Source: JALHTV01 sp049510055 (GTDB lineage Bacteria; Planctomycetota; Phycisphaerae; SM23-33). Taken from it: DNA of 31,073 nt. Positions 1-6,915 of this stretch are shown here, piece after piece; the stretch's first letter is position 1, and each line of letters starts with the position of its first letter. Below the pieces are notes generated by a model. It saw nothing but the letters and a program-made list of their open reading frames with translations. It did not search any database and was not told where the DNA came from. Location: positions 1 to 31,073 of the forward strand of contig JBEKZI010000019.1 of assembly GCA_049510055.1 (NCBI GenBank). The letters are read 5' to 3'. The position numbers were made by a program, and so were the translations under genes.

Positions 1-581
1 CCGGGGCGGGCGTGGTTCGCGGGCGCCGCAGCGACGGCCAATACATCCGCGTCTGCATCACCCTGCCGGAAGACATGCGCCGCGACCTGACCGTCCCAGC
101 CGGTGGGACGCCGTGGCGGTGCGATTACGTCGTCACCGGCGTGCCGCACCTGCTAGCATACGTGGACGATGCCGCCGCAGTGGACGTGGGACGCTTCGGC
201 CCCCTGCTGCGCCACCACGCGATGTTCGCTCCCCGAGGCGTCAACGCCAACTTCGTGCAGGTGCTGCGCGAAGGCGAGCTGGCCGTACGGACCTTCGAGA
301 CCGGCGTGGAGGGCGAGACGCTAGCCTGTGGCACCGGCTCGGCCGCGGCGGCGATTATGGCGGCCCAGCGCTTCGGCTGGAGCCAAGATTACTTCACCGG
401 CCAAAAGCCCGTCCAGGTCCACGCCCGCAGCGGCGACGTTCTGCGGGTGTACTTCGAGATGATCTCCGGAGCGGTCCACGACCTGTGCCTGGAGACGATG
501 GTGCGGTTCCTGTATCGGGGCGTCGTCCACGTGGACCTTGCGGCGACGGTGATGGACGGCGGCGGGCCGGGCGCGCCATGA
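1..581 (+). CDS. dapF: Diaminopimelate epimerase, C-terminal part (5' end outside window)
   Basis: DapF interconverts LL- and meso-diaminopimelate in the cytoplasm, for lysine and peptidoglycan synthesis. Reading is open from base 3, so the gene starts upstream; about 192 residues are seen of the usual 270-290. The second catalytic cysteine is visible in GETLACGTGSAAAA, which matches the family's GETxACGSG motif. TGVPHLLAYVDD corresponds to the GNPH region, and RGVNANFVQV to the conserved NIxFxQV block. The first catalytic cysteine would lie outside the window. The stop overlaps the next start as ATGA, so translation of the following gene is probably coupled. A shadow ORF begins at an internal GTG at position 12, which is not the true start. 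Confidence 0.9.
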   Translation, partial: GAGVVRGRRSDGQYIRVCITLPEDMRRDLTVPAGGTPWRCDYVVTGVPHLLAYVDDAAAVDVGRFGPLLRHHAMFAPRGVNANFVQVLREGELAVRTFETGVEGETLACGTGSAAAAIMAAQRFGWSQDYFTGQKPVQVHARSGDVLRVYFEMISGAVHDLCLETMVRFLYRGVVHVDLAATVMDGGGPGAP

Positions 582-2212
582 CGTTCAGCATCGACCAGAA
601 TTGCCACAGCCTGTGGGACGTGGCGCCCAAGTGCCAGGCCCTGACGAGGGGGGGATTCCGCGTCCGGCACTTCGTCGAGGACATCGACGTCGCCTTCACG
701 GCCTTGGGCTCCCCCCAGGCCGACGGCAGTCCCCTTCGCCTGGCCCGCGAGCGATACCACCACAGCGGCGGGGCCGACTGGGGCGCGGCACTGTTCTACA
801 GCCAGTTCCTGGGCCGCTTGCCCGTGGAGGTCCGTCAATGGGAGCCCTTCACCGGCCTGAAGACCGCCGTCCTGGCCCGGCAATTGGGCAGGACCGTCGA
901 GGACCTTTACGCCGAATTCTCTCCCGGCGACACCTGGCAGCTCATCGGCGCCAGCTATGTCGGCGACCGCCGCCATCATCGGCTCATCGCCGACCTGACG
1001 GTGGCCGAGACGTCCGAGTTCCTCCGCCAGATCATGGACAAGGCGCGGGCGGACATGCTCGGCTGCTTCCCCCAAAGCGCCGCCCACCAGCGGATCGAGG
1101 CGTGGTTCGCCACCGAATCGGCCCGGCTGAAGCAACTCCTGGCCGACCACGCCGGCGGCAGATTGGTGGACCTGTACCGCGCCTGGCTTGGACAATTGCT
1201 CGACGATGGGGAAAACGTGGAGGTGGACCTTGTCTCTTCGCTGGTGACGCTGTCGGCGGATTCCCCGGCGACGGCGCTGCTGGAGATGTTTTGCGCCCAC
1301 TATGCCCGCGCGGTCGAGCTTTACAACCAGGCTGTTCAGCAGACGGCCGTCTCCGTCAAGCCGCTGGACGCCGAGGCGGGCGAGCTGCCCTTTTTCGTCA
1401 CGCTCGCCTACCAGGGCCACCGGGTGCGGACCGACATGCACTACCGCGACGGCGCCCTTCAAGTGGCCGATGCGTCCTTCCCCCTGGCCGGCGGGCGATT
1501 GCCCCTCGAGGCCTTGCGGGCCGCCGGAGTGCAGGGGCTGGCGGGCAAGGCGCTCCTGCTGCCCATCCAGGTCCGCTGGGGACCGGCCGGGGCGGAGCTG
1601 GCCCTGCCCTACCGCGGCTCGGCGTACATGCCCGCCGCGCAGCAACTCATCGGCCTGTGGCGGCGCGAGGGTCTGCTGAGCGGCCAGGTCCGGCCGCTGG
1701 TCCGCGTCCGCTTTCACTTGCTGGACCGCATGAAATCTCTGGATACCGTCATCCGCCTGCCGGCGCACCTGGCCGCCTGCTTCGACGCGGCCGAAATTCC
1801 CGCGCGGGAACTGGGCCGGCGCTGGGCCGATCTGGCCCGCCAGGCCCAGGAGCGGCTGACGCAATTCAAGACGGACGAAGGCCGGCTCGCATGGCAGAGG
1901 CACAGTTTTCCCGTCCTGGTCGCCGAGATGGACCGCCTGGAGGCCCGCCGGCGGGATCTGGCCGCCCGCGAACCCAAGTCGCCGGCCATCCGCGAGGTGT
2001 GGCAGCAGCTCAAGACGCTGCGTCGCGACCTGCTGGATTCGACGGTCCGCCAGATCGCCCTGGATTGGCAGGTGGCCGACATCGACTATTGGGATAGCCG
2101 CGGGGCCATCTGGCCGTGGTGCGTCGCCCTGGGCGGGCAGGAGTTTTATAATCAGGTCGTCGCCGGGGCGAAGATTTACCGCCAAGAGCCGCCCGGCGGC
2201 GAGCAGACATGA
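578..2212 (+). CDS. Conserved-looking protein of unknown function (544 aa)
   Basis: I do not recognise this protein. The start at 578 is chosen because its ATG overlaps the dapF stop as ATGA and the longer upstream reading lies inside dapF. No signal peptide or membrane segment is visible, so it is probably cytoplasmic. The N-terminal half is mixed alpha/beta. Residues around 430-510 are rich in charged, heptad-like helices (WADLARQAQERL, EMDRLEARRRDLAARE), suggesting a coiled coil. The last 40 residues contain an aromatic cluster (DIDYWDSRGAIWPWC). Its own stop again overlaps the next start as ATGA, placing it between dapF and a methyltransferase in one transcription unit. No catalytic motif could be assigned. 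Confidence 0.82.
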   Translation: MTFSIDQNCHSLWDVAPKCQALTRGGFRVRHFVEDIDVAFTALGSPQADGSPLRLARERYHHSGGADWGAALFYSQFLGRLPVEVRQWEPFTGLKTAVLARQLGRTVEDLYAEFSPGDTWQLIGASYVGDRRHHRLIADLTVAETSEFLRQIMDKARADMLGCFPQSAAHQRIEAWFATESARLKQLLADHAGGRLVDLYRAWLGQLLDDGENVEVDLVSSLVTLSADSPATALLEMFCAHYARAVELYNQAVQQTAVSVKPLDAEAGELPFFVTLAYQGHRVRTDMHYRDGALQVADASFPLAGGRLPLEALRAAGVQGLAGKALLLPIQVRWGPAGAELALPYRGSAYMPAAQQLIGLWRREGLLSGQVRPLVRVRFHLLDRMKSLDTVIRLPAHLAACFDAAEIPARELGRRWADLARQAQERLTQFKTDEGRLAWQRHSFPVLVAEMDRLEARRRDLAAREPKSPAIREVWQQLKTLRRDLLDSTVRQIALDWQVADIDYWDSRGAIWPWCVALGGQEFYNQVVAGAKIYRQEPPGGEQT

Positions 2213-2877
2213 GCAGACGAAAAACCATCCAGGCCCATTACGAGCCGCGGATTCAACCCGGCCGGGCGCACCATGAGATCCTCGACTGGGCAGACGCCGC
2301 CGCCCAGGAGGCGCGATTCGAGGTGCTCCGCCGGCACGTGAACCTGGCCGGCAAGAGCCTGCTGGACGTCGGTTGCGGCCTGGGCGACCTGTGGACCTTC
2401 TGCAAGGCCCGCGGCATCCCGGTGGAGTACACCGGCGTAGACCTGCTGGAAAAAATGATCCATGCCGCCCAGCAGAAACACCCCGACGGGCGGTTCTGCT
2501 GCGCGGACGTTTTCCACGGCCGCAGTTTCCCCAAGGGAAAAGGACGGCGGTTTGACGTGGTCTTCTGCTCCGGGGCGCTCAATCTGAACCTGGGCAATAA
2601 TCGCGAATTCCTGCCCCGCGCGGCCCGGCGCCTGGTGGAACTGGCCAAAGAAGTAGCCGTCTTCAACCTGCTCCACCACCGCGAGACCCGCCGGCACGAC
2701 CACTGCTTCTACTACGATCCGCAGGAAGTGCGGGCCATCGTCGAGGCCCTGGGCTGCGACGTGCAGATCGTGGACGACTATCTGTCCAACGATTTCACGG
2801 TCATCTGCCGCAAGCGGTTCGGCCGGTTCAAAGGCCGCAAGACCGCCGCCCGTCCTCAGGGCAGAGGAAAGAGATAA
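2209..2877 (+). CDS. Class I SAM-dependent methyltransferase
   Basis: This 222-aa protein has the Rossmann methyltransferase signature: motif I LLDVGCGLGD at residues 51-60 binds SAM, the acidic strand-2 motif YTGVDLL follows at 74-80, and FDVVFCSGALNLNL (115-128) fits motif IV. The substrate cannot be read from the sequence. It lies downstream of dapF and an unknown gene, joined by ATGA overlaps at both junctions, so it may modify a product of that unit. The C-terminus is very basic (KRFGRFKGRKTAARPQGRGKR), which could contact nucleic acid or simply be a tail. The 3' end overlaps the convergent membrane-protein gene by 22 bp. Confidence 0.85.
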   Translation: MSRRKTIQAHYEPRIQPGRAHHEILDWADAAAQEARFEVLRRHVNLAGKSLLDVGCGLGDLWTFCKARGIPVEYTGVDLLEKMIHAAQQKHPDGRFCCADVFHGRSFPKGKGRRFDVVFCSGALNLNLGNNREFLPRAARRLVELAKEVAVFNLLHHRETRRHDHCFYYDPQEVRAIVEALGCDVQIVDDYLSNDFTVICRKRFGRFKGRKTAARPQGRGKR

Positions 2878-5162
2878 CCTCCGCTCCTGCGGTACGGTCG
2901 TCTGGCTTGGTAGAGTTGCAGGCGGACCTGAATGGCCGTGACCATGTCTTCATTCCCCTGACGTTCGGCTGCGTCCACGGCCTTTTTCGCGGCCGCCAGG
3001 GCGAGATCAAACTTTCCGGCCTCGGCATAGGCGGCTGCCAGAATGTCCAGGGCATCGGGACTGTCCCCGCCGATGGCGATGGCTCGCTCGGCCGCCTGCA
3101 CGGCTTCGGAACCCTTGCGGACCGACGGGTCAGGCGAGGTCGCCAAAAGCCAGGCCAGTCCCTTCAGGATCCTGGCCTGGACGAACGGCGGAGCCTGGGC
3201 TGAAGCGGCCAGCACGCGGCGGTACATCGCGACGGCCCCAGCGGCCTGTCCGCGGGCGGCCTGAATATCCGCCTGCACAAACTGCACCGCCAGACGGTGT
3301 ATCTTCTCTGGATCCAATTTGGCCGCCTTGGCCAAGTGTCCCTCCGCCGGTTCCACCTCGCCGAGCTGGAGATAAATCATCGCCATGTGGTAATGCGCCA
3401 GGCCGTTGGAGTCGTCGATGGCCAACGCTTGGCGCAGGGCGTCCAGCGCCTCCCCCAGCCGATTGAGCTTGCGGTAGATCGCCCCCATGTCGGTCCACGC
3501 TTCGGCGATTTTCGGATTGATCTCCACCGTCCGCTTATAGCAGGCCAGGGCTTCTTCCGTCCGGCCCTGGATGTCGCGACAACTGCCCATCACGAGGTAG
3601 GCGTCGGCGTAATCGGACTTGATCCGGATGGCCTCCTCCGCATAGGCCACGGCCTTGTCGTAGCCCTCCTGCCGCCCCGTCGTTTCACCGTACTCGTACC
3701 ACGAGGAAGCCACGTCGTAGGGGAGTTCAGCGGCAAAGTTCACCCGCTCCTCACAGAACGGGCCGGGAATGCTCGCGACGGCCACGACGGCCGCCATGCC
3801 CACGGCTAGACCGCAGACGACCAGCCAATGGCGCCGGCGCAAGAGATCAAGCAGGGCAAAGACACCCGCCGCGGCCGCCACCGCCATCGCGGGCACCACC
3901 GGAATGCGGTACCGCCCGGCGATAAACACCAGGATCACGGCCGCCGGGTACAGCGCCAGGAACAGCCACAGAAACGCCGGAATCGACCGCCAGCGCAACA
4001 CCAATCCCACGGCCGCCAGCGGCAGCAGCACCCCGAAAGGAAAACCAAAGCCGTCCACCTTCCACACCAGCGCCGACAGCAGCGGCGACCACTGACGGAA
4101 CATGTAGATGTCGACGTTCCGCGGCAGTTCGCGGGAGCTGAAGAATCTCAAGGTCTTGGCCCCCAAGCCGCCGAGGAACGACAGCGGTTGATGGAAGGCA
4201 AATTCGCGCACCTTGTGGTAATAGAACGCCTGCTGCTTGGCGGGAAAGTCCGCCGTAATGCCCTCCTGCTGCAGCGGCATGGCGATGAGCTGCTCCCATT
4301 CATAGCCCGGCCGGATGGTCAGCGTGCGGCACAGGTCGGGATTGTTGCCGATGTACATGTTAATTCCGCCGGAGGACGGCAGCAGGGCGACGTTTTTGGT
4401 GACGTGGTAGTTCATCGCCATCACGGGCAGGGCCACGGCCAGGAAGCCTCCCAGTCCATTGCGGCTCGCGGCCACCACCAGGCGCCACCCGCCCGCAGAA
4501 CGGTAGAACACCCACCCCAGGTAGGCGCAGGCCGCCACGAAAAACGGCAGCATCGTCGGCCGCGTCAGAACGCCCAACCCGCTGCAGGCGCCAATGGCGA
4601 AACACGTCCAGACCCCTTGCATCCTGCGGGCGTGAAGGAACAACAGCAGCAGCACCAGCGACCAGAACCCCGCCAGCCAGTCGCCCATCAGGTCGGCTTC
4701 CCAGAAGACGATCGGGCCGTAGAACACCACCATGCATGCCGCCAGAAGGCCGACCTTGCGGCCAAAGACCTGGCGCCCCAGCGCGTAGGTCATCGCGCAA
4801 GAAGCCGCCCCCAGGATACTCTGGACGATCTTGGCCGTCAGGATGGACGTGCCGCTGAATCCATAGATGACCGCCAGCATGAAGGGATAGAAGAACGGCT
4901 GCCAGAAATACCCCCGGTCCATCAGGTGTTCCGGCCCGGCCAACTTGGCCGCCATAAAGTGATACGCCTGGGCATCCACGACGGGTGCGCGAAACGTGGG
5001 CGTGTCTTTCGCCTGATAGAGATAGATCCCGCGAACTGCCAAGGCCGCCAGGAAGACGAGGCCGGCGATGTACCAGTCGCGCTTGCCGAAGCGCCCGCCG
5101 GCGGACAGACCTGCCCCCGACGGAGGCTGCAAATTCTCAGGCCCTGACCCTTCTGCTGCCAT
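2856..5162 (-). CDS. GT-C-type membrane glycosyltransferase-like protein with C-terminal TPR domain
   Basis: This 768-aa polytopic protein resembles the PMT/ArnT (GT39-like) superfamily, whose members move sugars from polyprenyl-phosphate donors at the outer face of the membrane. After a short cytoplasmic N-terminus, a first helix spans about 31-49. The extracytoplasmic loop carries VVDAQAYHFMA (61-71), which fits the conserved catalytic-aspartate region, and a second acidic cluster FWEADLMGDW lies at 153-162. GGINMYIGNNP (265-275) and AGRYRIPVVPA (415-425) are typical of this group. About ten hydrophobic helices end near residue 465. From about 485 to 735 there are TPR units (YLVMGSCRDIQGRTEEALAC, then AWTDMGAIYRKLNRLGEAL), probably outside the membrane. 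Acceptor and donor are unknown. The start codon has only a distant GAGGGG ribosome site. Confidence 0.8.
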   Translation of the reverse strand: MAAEGSGPENLQPPSGAGLSAGGRFGKRDWYIAGLVFLAALAVRGIYLYQAKDTPTFRAPVVDAQAYHFMAAKLAGPEHLMDRGYFWQPFFYPFMLAVIYGFSGTSILTAKIVQSILGAASCAMTYALGRQVFGRKVGLLAACMVVFYGPIVFWEADLMGDWLAGFWSLVLLLLFLHARRMQGVWTCFAIGACSGLGVLTRPTMLPFFVAACAYLGWVFYRSAGGWRLVVAASRNGLGGFLAVALPVMAMNYHVTKNVALLPSSGGINMYIGNNPDLCRTLTIRPGYEWEQLIAMPLQQEGITADFPAKQQAFYYHKVREFAFHQPLSFLGGLGAKTLRFFSSRELPRNVDIYMFRQWSPLLSALVWKVDGFGFPFGVLLPLAAVGLVLRWRSIPAFLWLFLALYPAAVILVFIAGRYRIPVVPAMAVAAAAGVFALLDLLRRRHWLVVCGLAVGMAAVVAVASIPGPFCEERVNFAAELPYDVASSWYEYGETTGRQEGYDKAVAYAEEAIRIKSDYADAYLVMGSCRDIQGRTEEALACYKRTVEINPKIAEAWTDMGAIYRKLNRLGEALDALRQALAIDDSNGLAHYHMAMIYLQLGEVEPAEGHLAKAAKLDPEKIHRLAVQFVQADIQAARGQAAGAVAMYRRVLAASAQAPPFVQARILKGLAWLLATSPDPSVRKGSEAVQAAERAIAIGGDSPDALDILAAAYAEAGKFDLALAAAKKAVDAAERQGNEDMVTAIQVRLQLYQARRPYRRSGGYLFPLP

Positions 5163-5264
5163 AGCCGCCGTGGCCCCTCAGTCCGCGATGAGCCGGCGCG
5201 GCGGCACAAGCGCCCCGCCGCCTCCCGGACCGGTCACGAACAAATGGTCGGACGGAAAAGCGAT

Positions 5265-6494
5265 CTAGACGCCGCACGCCTTGCGCAGGGCGGCGGTCTT
5301 GTCGGTGCGTTCCCAGGTGAAGTTTCGGCCGACGCGCCCGAAGTGCCCGTCATGGGCCGTCTCGCGATAAATCGGCCGGAGCAGGTCCAGGTAGGCGATG
5401 ATCGCCGCCGGCTTCAGCGGGAAGACGTCCCGCACGGCCCGGGCCAGGCGATCCTCGTCCACCGCGGCCGTGCCGTTGCAGCTCACCAGCACGCTGATCG
5501 GCTCGGCCACGCCGATGGCGTAAGACAGCTGGATTTCGCATACCTCCGCCAGCCGGGCGGCCACGACGTTCTTGGCGATGTGCCGCGCCATGTAGCTGGC
5601 CGAGCGGTCCACCTTAGAGGGGTCCTTGCCGGAAAACGCCCCGCCGCCGTGGGCGCCGCGCCCGCCGTAGGTGTCCACGATGATCTTCCGGCCGGTCAGT
5701 CCGGTGTCGCCGTGCGGCCCGCCGGTGACGAATCGGCCCGTGGGATTGATGTGGAAGCGGATGCGGTCGCTCCAGAGATCCGGCCGCTCTTCCAGGATCA
5801 CCGGCTTGATGATCTTGGCGATCAGTTCCGCCCGTGCCTTGTCGGACATGTTGCCGGTGCGCGGACTGATGACCGACTCGTTGTGCTGGGTCGAGAGCAC
5901 CACCGTGTGCACCCGCCGGGGCCGGTCGCCGACGTACTCCACGGTAACCTGGCTCTTGCCGTCCGGCCGAAGCCAGCGGATCTGGCCCGTCTCGCGCGCC
6001 TCGCTCAGCCGGGCCGTCAGGCGGTGGGCCAGGTGAATCGGCAGCGGCATAAGCCGCCGCGTCTCGGTGCAGGCAAAACCGAACATCACGCCCTGGTCGC
6101 CGGCGCCCTGCTCCTTTTTCTTGCCGGCCGTGACGCCCTGGGAAATGTCGGGCGACTGCCTCTGGATCGTCTTGATCACGGCGCAGGAGCGGTAGTCAAA
6201 GCCGGTGGCCGGATCGTCGTACCCGATGGAACGGATGACCTCGCGAGCAGTATCGTCGGCCATCAGCAGCGCTTCCTCGGCCTTGGGATTGTGGACCGTG
6301 ACTTCGCCGGCCAGGATCACCAGGCCGGTGGTCACCATCGTCTCGCAGGCCACACGGGCGCGGCGGTCGTGCTTCAGCAGGCTGTCCAGCAGGCCGTCGG
6401 CAATCTGATCGGCCACCTTGTCCGGATGGCCCTTGGTCACGGATTCGCTGGTGAACAAGCTCACCCTGGCGGGATTCCCATGCAACATCATCAT
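5265..6494 (-). CDS. metK: S-adenosylmethionine synthase
   Basis: MetK condenses ATP and methionine to SAM in the cytoplasm and supplies all methyltransferases. The 409-aa protein shows TSESVTKGHPDK at 15-26, GAGDQGVMFGFA, and the phosphate-binding loop GGGAFSGKDPSKVDRSA, all diagnostic of the family. The usual Glu in SVTEGHPDK is Lys here. Three tandem ATG codons occur at 6486-6494. The first is chosen because an AAGGA ribosome site (antisense 6504-6508) stands about 9 nt upstream; the longer reading begins at a TTG and lacks family similarity. The promoter at 6549-6577 leaves a leader of about 47 nt, too short for a SAM riboswitch. Confidence 0.97.
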   Translation of the reverse strand: MMMLHGNPARVSLFTSESVTKGHPDKVADQIADGLLDSLLKHDRRARVACETMVTTGLVILAGEVTVHNPKAEEALLMADDTAREVIRSIGYDDPATGFDYRSCAVIKTIQRQSPDISQGVTAGKKKEQGAGDQGVMFGFACTETRRLMPLPIHLAHRLTARLSEARETGQIRWLRPDGKSQVTVEYVGDRPRRVHTVVLSTQHNESVISPRTGNMSDKARAELIAKIIKPVILEERPDLWSDRIRFHINPTGRFVTGGPHGDTGLTGRKIIVDTYGGRGAHGGGAFSGKDPSKVDRSASYMARHIAKNVVAARLAEVCEIQLSYAIGVAEPISVLVSCNGTAAVDEDRLARAVRDVFPLKPAAIIAYLDLLRPIYRETAHDGHFGRVGRNFTWERTDKTAALRKACGV

Positions 6495-6548
6495 CGCTGT
6501 CGATCCTTTCTTTCCCTCTCCGATTACTGATTTCAAGGTAAGGGAAAA

Positions 6549-6577
6549 AGTTTAGCGTTCCGCGGCCTGCTTGACAA
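6549..6577 (-). promoter_or_regulatory. Putative sigma-70-type promoter of metK
   Basis: On the minus strand TTGTCA (6572-6577) and TAAACT (6549-6554) are separated by exactly 17 bp, matching 5/6 and 4/6 consensus bases. Transcription would start near 6542. Confidence 0.55.
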
Positions 6578-6612
6578 TAGGCTGGCCGGGCCGCGGCGGC
6601 GGCGAGTTTCTC

Positions 6613-6641
6613 TTGCCAAGCCGCCGCCGGTCCCCTACCAT
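6613..6641 (+). promoter_or_regulatory. Putative promoter of rpmH
   Basis: TTGCCA (6613-6618) and TACCAT (6636-6641) are 17 bp apart, a 5/6 and 4/6 match. The predicted start near 6648 gives a leader of roughly 47 nt. Together with the metK promoter it makes the 200-bp gap 6495-6694 a divergent promoter region. Confidence 0.5.
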
Positions 6642-6694
6642 GCCCACGCCCGGAAGACCGGGGCCGTCGAGACAAAAAAATCAGCGGAGCTGAC

Positions 6695-6829
6695 ATGCAT
6701 TATCCCCATAAGGTTTCGAGGCGCAAGAGAGTCCGCAAGATCGGGTTCCGCGCGCGGATGCGGACGAGCCGAGGCCGCAAGACCATCAACCGCAAGCGAC
6801 GCGTCGGCCGGCGGGTCCAGGTCGTCTAG
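6695..6829 (+). CDS. rpmH: Ribosomal protein bL34
   Basis: This short 44-aa gene encodes the small, strongly basic bL34 of the large ribosomal subunit. The core RRKRVRKIGFRARMRTSRG followed by GRKTINRKRRVGRR matches the family's KRKRxHGFRARMxTxxGRKVLxxRRxKGRK pattern almost position for position. The N-terminus MHYPHK replaces the usual MKRTYQP. A GGAG ribosome site (6686-6689) sits 5 nt before the ATG. In most bacteria rpmH is followed by rnpA and lies near dnaA; here it stands between metK and mutL with its own candidate promoter, and no rnpA-like frame follows. Confidence 0.96.
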   Translation: MHYPHKVSRRKRVRKIGFRARMRTSRGRKTINRKRRVGRRVQVV

Positions 6830-6860
6830 CCGCCCCCCCTCCCAAAACCGTTCCGCGGAG

Positions 6861-6889
6861 TTGGCGGCCGGGCTCACCGCTCGTAGAAT
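6861..6889 (+). promoter_or_regulatory. Putative promoter of mutL
   Basis: TTGGCG (6861-6866) and TAGAAT (6884-6889) are 17 bp apart, 27 bp before the mutL start. The -10 matches five of six consensus bases. A strong GGAGGG ribosome site follows at 6906-6911. Confidence 0.5.
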
Positions 6890-6915
6890 CAACGGCCAGA
6901 CCGCCGGAGGGTGTA

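Noticed and set aside
389..2185. Long minus-strand open frame of 598 codons
   Set aside because: It lies opposite dapF and the 544-aa gene, both with ATGA-linked starts. Its protein is Gly/Ala/Arg-rich without motifs, as expected for antisense frames at high GC.
5244..6530. 428-codon plus-strand open frame opposite metK
   Set aside because: MetK is certain on the other strand; this frame has no family motif and no ribosome site.
6495..6548. SAM riboswitch before metK
   Set aside because: The predicted leader is about 47 nt and shows no SAM-I or SAM-II core; the remaining intergenic space belongs to rpmH.
6830..6915. rnpA or a small gene after rpmH
   Set aside because: The 86-bp gap holds only a promoter and the mutL ribosome site.
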